From Fusobacteriaceae bacterium (lineage in GTDB: Bacteria > Fusobacteriota > Fusobacteriia > Fusobacteriales > Fusobacteriaceae), in the NCBI GenBank assembly GCA_016938425.1, contig JAFGUR010000099.1:1-21473 (forward strand): DNA of 21,473 nt, read 5' to 3'. Both the position numbers and the translations under genes were made by a program. Of the stretch, positions 16,884 through 21,473 are shown piece after piece (position 1 is the first letter of the stretch; every line of letters begins with the position of its first letter). The notes under the pieces were generated by a model. The model was not told the DNA's origin. It saw only the letters and a list, made by a program, of their open reading frames with translations, and ran no database searches.

Positions 16884-17675
16884 ATGAAAAAGAAAGCTAT
16901 ATTTTTTGATATTGACGGAACTATTATGACAGAAGATAACCATATAATACCTAAAAGCACAATTAAATCTTTGAGAAAAGCAAAAGAAAATGGACATTTA
17001 CTTTTTATTAATACAGGAAGAACATTTCATGCAATTCCTAAAGAGATCAAAGATTTAGAATTTAATGGTTATGTTTGTGGTTGTGGAACACATATTTTTT
17101 ATAATGGGAAGGCAATATTTGAAAAAGAACTTTCTAATGAGAAATGCCGTGAAATAGTTGGGAAATTAAGAGAATATGATATAACGGCTATACCTGAAGG
17201 AAATGAAGCAGTATATTTTGATAACTTAAAGCCACTGACTAAAGAACTTATAGAGATAAAAGAAATGTTTAAAAAACAGGGGATAGATACAACTAAAACT
17301 TGGGATGATGATAATTTAAATTTTAGTAAGTTTGTTATGTGGATTAATAAAAATAGTAAAAAAGAAGAATTTTTTGAATATATCTTAGATGAGTTTGATT
17401 ATATAGATAGAGGAAATGATTTTTTTGAAATAGTTCCAAAGGGGTTTTCTAAGGCTACAGGAATAGAATGTATACAAGAACATTTAGATATAAAACTAGA
17501 GGATTGTTTTGCAATAGGAGATAGTAATAATGATTTACCTATGTTTAACTATATTTCAAATAGTATAGCTATGGGCAATAGCCATCCTTCACTTTTTGAC
17601 ATTGTTTCTTTTGTAACGAAAAGAATTGAAGATGATGGTATAGAGTATGCACTTAAGCATTTTAGTATTATTTGA
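16884..17675 (+). CDS. HAD-superfamily (Cof-type) phosphatase
   Basis: 263 aa from the ATG at 16884, chosen because GAGGTG and AAGGA lie just upstream; an in-frame GTG at 16872 overlaps the ribosome-binding site. Motif I is FFDIDGT with nucleophile D9 and acid D11, motif II is the INTGRT stretch, and the C-terminal motif IV is AIGDSNNDLPM, followed by AMGNS, all typical of the Cof/YkrA group with a C2 cap. These enzymes dephosphorylate sugar phosphates or similar small molecules in the cytoplasm. Link to pectin metabolism rests on location only. A strong terminator follows. Confidence 0.9.
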   Translation: MKKKAIFFDIDGTIMTEDNHIIPKSTIKSLRKAKENGHLLFINTGRTFHAIPKEIKDLEFNGYVCGCGTHIFYNGKAIFEKELSNEKCREIVGKLREYDITAIPEGNEAVYFDNLKPLTKELIEIKEMFKKQGIDTTKTWDDDNLNFSKFVMWINKNSKKEEFFEYILDEFDYIDRGNDFFEIVPKGFSKATGIECIQEHLDIKLEDCFAIGDSNNDLPMFNYISNSIAMGNSHPSLFDIVSFVTKRIEDDGIEYALKHFSII

Positions 17676-17723
17676 TAAGTGATAGGGACTATAGAATATG
17701 GTAGAAAACAGATTTAATAAAAT

Positions 17724-17760
17724 AAAAAGAGATTTTATCTAAAAGTAAAATCTCTTTTTA
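17724..17760. terminator. Bidirectional intrinsic terminator
   Basis: A perfect 14-bp stem: 17724-17737 (AAAAAGAGATTTTA) pairs with 17746-17759, with an 8-base loop. A-rich on one side and T-rich on the other, so it can end the HAD transcript on the plus strand and the IclR transcript on the minus strand. Confidence 0.88.
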
Positions 17761-17819
17761 TATTTATAGGAAACTATAATTTTCAACACAATAAGTACAA
17801 ATTTAAATATGACAGAGCC
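17755..17819. repeat. IS-end-like dispersed repeat, copy B
   Basis: Same-orientation partner of 19-83, ungapped over 65 bases with about 77 percent identity. It abuts and partly overlaps the 3' arm of the terminator at 17724-17760. A shorter match (AAAATCT just before the T-run) continues upstream in both copies with one gap. The minus-strand end GGCTCTGTCATATTTAAATT resembles an ISL3-type terminus. No transposase coding remains between this and the IclR gene. Confidence 0.6.
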
Positions 17820-17834
17820 ATTTTTTTTAAAAAT

Positions 17835-18581
17835 TTAACAACCTAATTTACGTGAAATTTCTTGAGCAGTCTTTAAAAGTTCAGATGCTTCCTCTTCAAT
17901 ATTTCTATTTTCAGAATACAAATTGGATATACTTATAGCTCCAATAACTTCTTTATTGTGATTAAAAATAGGGGCTCCTATACAAAGCATGTGTTCTTCT
18001 ACCTCACAATTATCAATAGCATAACCTCTTTGTTTAATTATTTCAATTTCTTTTAAAAGTTCATCTTTTGAAAGAGTAAAGCTTGTTTTTTTTACATAAG
18101 ATTGAGAATCAATCATTTGTTTCATTTTAGGTTCAGGACTAAAGGATAAAATAGCTTTTCCTAAAGAAGTACAATACATAGGATTTGTACTACCAACATT
18201 TGAAGTTGTGATAATAGCTTTTTCTGGTTCAAATTTTGACATATATACAATCTCATGATTATTTTCAACAGCAAAAAAGACAGTATTATTAGTCTTTTCG
18301 GCTAATTCTTGCATAGGCTTTTTTATAAGAGAAAAAAGTTCTCTATTCCCAGAATAACTATTCCCTATTTGGAAACTTTTAATTCCAATCTTATATCTAT
18401 TTTGTTCATTAAAATCTTTTTCTATCATTTCTAGAAAAACAAGGGTTTCAAGTATATCATACAAACTTGTTTTGGGAATTTGCATTATTTCTAACAATTC
18501 TTTAATATTTAAACCTTTTTTTTCTTTTGATAACAAAGATAAAACTTCAATAGCTCTTTCAATGGTTCTATTTACTTTCAT
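17835..18581 (-). CDS. IclR-family transcriptional regulator, KdgR-like by context
   Basis: 248 aa. Residues 1-65 form the winged helix-turn-helix (RTIERAIEVLSLLS, then IPKTSLYDILETLVFLEMIE). Residues about 80-245 form the IclR effector domain, with TSLGKAILSF, RGYAIDNCEVEEHMLCIGAP and VIGAISISN. IclR relatives such as KdgR repress pectin genes and are released by 2-keto-3-deoxygluconate, so control of this locus is plausible but inferred. AGAGGG precedes the ATG. It is the only transcription factor in the window, transcribed toward the HAD gene, with its own promoter at 18678-18706. Confidence 0.93.
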   Translation of the reverse strand: MKVNRTIERAIEVLSLLSKEKKGLNIKELLEIMQIPKTSLYDILETLVFLEMIEKDFNEQNRYKIGIKSFQIGNSYSGNRELFSLIKKPMQELAEKTNNTVFFAVENNHEIVYMSKFEPEKAIITTSNVGSTNPMYCTSLGKAILSFSPEPKMKQMIDSQSYVKKTSFTLSKDELLKEIEIIKQRGYAIDNCEVEEHMLCIGAPIFNHNKEVIGAISISNLYSENRNIEEEASELLKTAQEISRKLGC

Positions 18582-18670
18582 AATTATTAGCCCTCTTTTA
18601 TATAGTAAATTTATATATATAATTTAAAGTGATTTATATATTAGTTTAGTAATTTTGTTGATTTTGCTCG

Positions 18671-18680
18671 ACTAATTAGT
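18671..18680. promoter_or_regulatory. Palindrome at the IclR gene start site, candidate operator
   Basis: ACTAATTAGT is a perfect 10-bp palindrome overlapping the -10 element and the expected transcription start of the IclR gene, a position suited to autoregulation. Short AT-rich palindromes arise easily by chance in such DNA. Confidence 0.3.
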
Positions 18681-18706
18681 ATAACAGAATTTTTTTTAAA
18701 AATCAA
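18678..18706 (-). promoter_or_regulatory. Promoter of the IclR-family gene
   Basis: On the minus strand, TTGATT (18706-18701), 17 bases, TATACT (18683-18678). This gives a leader of about 90 bases before the ATG at 18581. Confidence 0.55.
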
Positions 18707-18710
18707 ATAT

Positions 18711-18779
18711 TAAAAAAAATGGAACTACTCAGTTATATAAAAGCTTTAATTTTAGAAAGTTTTTTATATTTGAGTAGTT
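18711..18779 (-). terminator. Long-stem intrinsic terminator of the acetylesterase
   Basis: AACTACTCA (18723-18731) pairs with TGAGTAGTT (18771-18779), and ATATAAAA (18735-18742) pairs with TTTTATAT (18762-18769), with small internal bulges. On the minus strand the stem is followed by an eight-T run at about 18719-18712. It lies a few bases after the esterase stop. Confidence 0.8.
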
Positions 18780-18787
18780 ACAAAAAA

Positions 18788-20305
18788 TTACTTATTTAAA
18801 ACTACTTCTTTCCCATTAACTATTAGAGTTATATTTGAAAAAGTAACATCTGCATTTCTTGAGGCAAACATTCCAATATAAATATACTTTGAATCTATTT
18901 TTGTGAGAGGAAAATCAAAACCACCAGAGATAGGTTCTTCATCACCAAATTTTCCTGAATAACCATCACTTGTTCCTGATAAAGTTAAAGGAATAATATC
19001 TCCTTTTGAGTATGAATTTTTCATTATTCCTCCTTCAGATAAAGTGCCATTTTTTCTTGCAAAACTATTCCATATATTTCCAACTTGAGTAAGTTTAAGA
19101 GGAGCAATAGCCACATAATCTCCTATAGGAGAAGTTATATATTCATCAATGTATATTTCATCTCTAGCCATTAAACCAAAAGAAACTTGATTATTTACTG
19201 CAAAATCATTTATTGTCATTAAAGCTTTTAATGTAAATGTACTTCCTGCAGGAATTTTATAGTAATACATGGCAATTCCATCAACACTATTTGCAATTTT
19301 TCCTTTATTACCAATTATTTTTATATTCATATTACCTTCTGAATTTTTTCCAATATAAAAATTATTTTTATCAATAGTGCCACCGGTGTCCCCAAATATA
19401 GTTCCTTTAAATATTGAAAAATCCTCCCAATACTCGCTATTTTTTTGAATATTATTATAAGTTTTTTCAACATAATTTGGATTTGTTATTAATATTTCAT
19501 TTTTAGAAGGGGATTTATCTATTTTATTTAGTAGAATTGCTTTTGAAATATTTTCAAGATTCATATTATATAATTCTTTTGCCATAAAATAAGCATTATA
19601 ATTAGCACCCCAAATATTTGTGTGGGTATTATCTATACTAGAAGGATTAGAAGAAGTCCATGCATGAAGATACTTAGTTTCATTTACTCCTAAATTATCA
19701 TAAAGATTCTTCGTAAGAGAAGTTAAATCTATTACTGGAATGTTTAGTGTTTTTCCTAAGTCTAAAATTGATTTTCTATAGTCTCCTCCTTCAAATTCTC
19801 CAGAATTTTTAGTAATATGAAGTTCTTCATCTGTCCAATTATCCAAAGTTCTTCTTACAATAGGAGTATATAAGATAGTTTTAACTTCTTTTAGATTAGC
19901 TTTTGAAATATAATTTTCATAAAGACTATTTGCTAAAGAACCAGGTGTTTTGTAATCCCCATTTGGGTTAGTGTATCTTTCTTTTTCATATTTTTCATCA
20001 TTATGTCCAAATCCTAAAAATAAGTAATCTCCTTTTTTCATATTTTTAATAAAATACTCATATTCTTTTTCTAAGACATAGCTTTTAGAACTTCTACCTG
20101 ACAAAGCAATATTTTTAACCTCATATTTATTTACATCAATGAAATTTTGCATTTGTGTTCCCCAACCATATCTTGGATAATAATAGTCGTCATTGAAGGA
20201 AGAAACGGTAGAATCTCCAATAATCCAAATTGTATTTTGACTGAAAATATTAAAAGACAAAAAACTAAAGATACAAATAAAAGTTAAATAACTAAGAAAT
20301 TTCAT
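18788..20305 (-). CDS. Secreted rhamnogalacturonan acetylesterase, CE12 (SGNH), with accessory module
   Basis: 505 aa from the ATG at 20305, which has AAGGAGG five bases upstream; an in-frame GTG at 20356 falls inside a terminator hairpin and is rejected. Residues 1-22 are a signal peptide. The SGNH hydrolase domain has GDST with nucleophile S32, the SGRSS block with G70, GFGHND with N102, and DNTH with D225 and H228, as in CE12 esterases that remove acetyl groups from rhamnogalacturonan. Residues about 293-500 are an accessory beta module homologous to two copies in the PL9 lyase (shared NNQVSFGLM, RKNG, and the SRNADVTFSNITL region). The export signal places it outside the cytoplasm with the lyase. 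It follows the porin, separated by an attenuator-like terminator. Confidence 0.9.
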   Translation of the reverse strand: MKFLSYLTFICIFSFLSFNIFSQNTIWIIGDSTVSSFNDDYYYPRYGWGTQMQNFIDVNKYEVKNIALSGRSSKSYVLEKEYEYFIKNMKKGDYLFLGFGHNDEKYEKERYTNPNGDYKTPGSLANSLYENYISKANLKEVKTILYTPIVRRTLDNWTDEELHITKNSGEFEGGDYRKSILDLGKTLNIPVIDLTSLTKNLYDNLGVNETKYLHAWTSSNPSSIDNTHTNIWGANYNAYFMAKELYNMNLENISKAILLNKIDKSPSKNEILITNPNYVEKTYNNIQKNSEYWEDFSIFKGTIFGDTGGTIDKNNFYIGKNSEGNMNIKIIGNKGKIANSVDGIAMYYYKIPAGSTFTLKALMTINDFAVNNQVSFGLMARDEIYIDEYITSPIGDYVAIAPLKLTQVGNIWNSFARKNGTLSEGGIMKNSYSKGDIIPLTLSGTSDGYSGKFGDEEPISGGFDFPLTKIDSKYIYIGMFASRNADVTFSNITLIVNGKEVVLNK

Positions 20306-20328
20306 AAAAGCCTCCTTAAAATTTAGAT

Positions 20329-20357
20329 AAAATATAAAGGTGCCATATAATGGCACC
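20329..20357 (-). terminator. Intrinsic terminator or attenuator between porin and esterase
   Basis: GGTGCCAT (20339-20346) and ATGGCACC (20350-20357) form a perfect 8-bp stem with a 3-base loop. On the minus strand TTTATATTTT follows. No promoter is obvious in the short space to the esterase, so the esterase probably depends on partial read-through from the porin gene. Confidence 0.8.
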
Positions 20358-20396
20358 CGTTAAAAGAGAGAGACGACACTTTATTACCATGAAAAA

Positions 20397-21398
20397 TTAG
20401 AATTTATGATTTATAGAAACTTGAAGTTCCGAATAATCAACTGTTTTAGGTCCTTTTAATTTTTCTCTTATATTATACTCAACTTCTAAATCCATTTTTG
20501 GAGCAATATAAGTTTGAGCCCATAATTTTATATTTTTTTGATCTCTATTTTTAACTGGAGCAATAGTATTATTTTCTCCAGCTTCTTTATATTCAACTTC
20601 AGCTTTCCAATCTCCAGCTTTTTCTATTTTTTTTGACCCAAAAACAACTCCCATACTATAACCTTTGTTTTCACCATCATCATCAGTTTGAATATATTCA
20701 CCTCTAATTTGAGCACATTCAATTACAGAACTTAAGTTTTGAGTATAATCAGCACCTAGCATAAATCCTTTAGAATCATCGCTTGTAGATCCTTTAGGTT
20801 GGTTTATTGCCATTCCTGTGGCTTCTAATTTTAAAACACTATTTTCAAATTTTAAACTATGTACTGCTTGTAAGTACATAATATCTGATTTATCTGTTAT
20901 TTCAGTATTATCAGCGTTTGATGTTAATAAATATCCAGCTCTTAGGTCTGTATTTCCAAGTTTACCTAAATATCCAACTCCTTCTTTTTCTCCATCAGTA
21001 AGGAAAAAATTACTTACTTTATAGAATGGAGTATATCTTCCTGCTAATAATTCGTGATTTCCTTTTTTATAGTCAAAGTATAGAATATCAGTAAATAAAC
21101 TAGCTTTTTCAGAAGTCCCTTTTACAGTGTTATCTCCTAAATCATAGTCATTTGTAAGTCTCACACGCCCTTTAACTGACGCAAATTCATTAACTTTAGA
21201 ATCAAAGTTTAATCTAAATCTTAACCTTAAATCACTATTTTCTTTGTCATTTGCATCATCATCTTTTGAAACATAATTTAGACGAGTGTCCACAGTAAAT
21301 TTTGTGTTTGTCAAAAGATTTGATAAATTTACCTCATCGGCATTTGCCATAAGAGATGCTGCTATAAAAGCTGGTACTAAAAATTTTTTCATGTTCAT
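20397..21398 (-). CDS. Outer-membrane porin, beta-barrel
   Basis: 333 aa from the ATG at 21398, nine bases after AAAGGAG; an in-frame GTG at 21407 overlaps that site. Signal peptide residues 1-20 (ending LMANA, cleaved before DEVN). The mature protein alternates polar and hydrophobic residues in long strands (for example LRLRFRLNFDSKV) and ends in Phe (VSINHKF), the outer-membrane barrel assembly signature. It forms one transcription unit with the CE12 esterase gene, suggesting a porin for oligogalacturonides, functionally like KdgM, but no sequence motif proves that; a general porin is the alternative. Confidence 0.82.
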   Translation of the reverse strand: MNMKKFLVPAFIAASLMANADEVNLSNLLTNTKFTVDTRLNYVSKDDDANDKENSDLRLRFRLNFDSKVNEFASVKGRVRLTNDYDLGDNTVKGTSEKASLFTDILYFDYKKGNHELLAGRYTPFYKVSNFFLTDGEKEGVGYLGKLGNTDLRAGYLLTSNADNTEITDKSDIMYLQAVHSLKFENSVLKLEATGMAINQPKGSTSDDSKGFMLGADYTQNLSSVIECAQIRGEYIQTDDDGENKGYSMGVVFGSKKIEKAGDWKAEVEYKEAGENNTIAPVKNRDQKNIKLWAQTYIAPKMDLEVEYNIREKLKGPKTVDYSELQVSINHKF

Positions 21399-21473
21399 TG
21401 ATTTCACTCCTTTATTTTTTATTGTAAAATCTAATATAAAAATTAATTTGTATTTTAAAATTTAAATATTTTA

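Noticed and set aside
20306..20356. Longer esterase start (GTG at 20356)
   Set aside because: It lies within the terminator hairpin; the ATG at 20305 has a strong AAGGAGG and gives a proper signal peptide.
1..21473. CRISPR array, tRNA or rRNA genes, phage genes
   Set aside because: No regularly spaced repeats, cloverleaf-like sequence, rRNA segments or phage proteins were seen on either strand.

Overview
The window is strongly AT-rich DNA with Gram-negative envelope genes: an outer-membrane porin ending in Phe, a cleavable-signal secreted lyase and a periplasm-type binding lipoprotein. It also shows strong AGGAGG ribosome-binding sites, AGA-dominated arginine codons, and some GTG and TTG starts. 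That combination best fits a member of the Fusobacteriota. This is an inference from style; no ribosomal marker is present. Almost every gene belongs to one job: degrading pectin (homogalacturonan and probably acetylated or rhamnogalacturonan regions), importing the oligosaccharides, and processing them in the cytoplasm.

Layout. Positions 1-159 hold an IS-end-like repeat and the ribosome-binding site of a large secreted, multidomain PL9 pectate lyase (160-3912). Positions 3913-4296 are non-coding. They hold a candidate structured RNA with its own intrinsic terminator, then a good sigma70-type promoter overlapped by an inverted repeat. The second block (4297-11960) reads as an operon: cytoplasmic pectin methylesterase, an internally shortened TRAP/DctP-like binding protein, GH105 unsaturated glucuronyl/galacturonyl hydrolase, ABC binding lipoprotein, two ABC permeases (TogB/TogM/TogN-like), and GH28 exo-polygalacturonase, ending in an intrinsic terminator. 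A third block (12135-16799) encodes a methyl-accepting chemotaxis protein, a TIM-barrel sugar isomerase/epimerase, an MFS transporter and a NodB-type deacetylase. A HAD phosphatase follows (16884-17675) with its own candidate promoter and a 14-bp perfect hairpin terminator. A second copy of the IS-end-like repeat lies next to that terminator.

The right end is on the minus strand: an IclR-family regulator (KdgR-like in context), a secreted two-domain CE12 acetylesterase, and an outer-membrane porin upstream of it.

Inferred working model: the secreted PL9 lyase and CE12 esterase cut and deacetylate pectin outside the cytoplasm, and the porin may admit the oligogalacturonides. The lipoprotein and two permeases import them; no ABC ATPase is encoded here, so one must be shared from elsewhere. 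Inside, methylester and acetyl groups may be removed by the CE8 and CE4 enzymes. GH105 removes the unsaturated end sugar left by lyase cleavage, and GH28 trims to monomers. Monosaccharide catabolic genes such as kduI, kduD, kdgK and kdgA are not in the window; the TIM-barrel isomerase is the only candidate here for such a step.

The most interesting points are the unassigned terminator-ended RNA between the lyase and the methylesterase, the 65-bp repeat bracketing the plus-strand locus, the reduced TRAP binding protein without DctQM, the shared accessory module in the PL9 lyase and the CE12 esterase, and a chemoreceptor embedded in a pectin operon.
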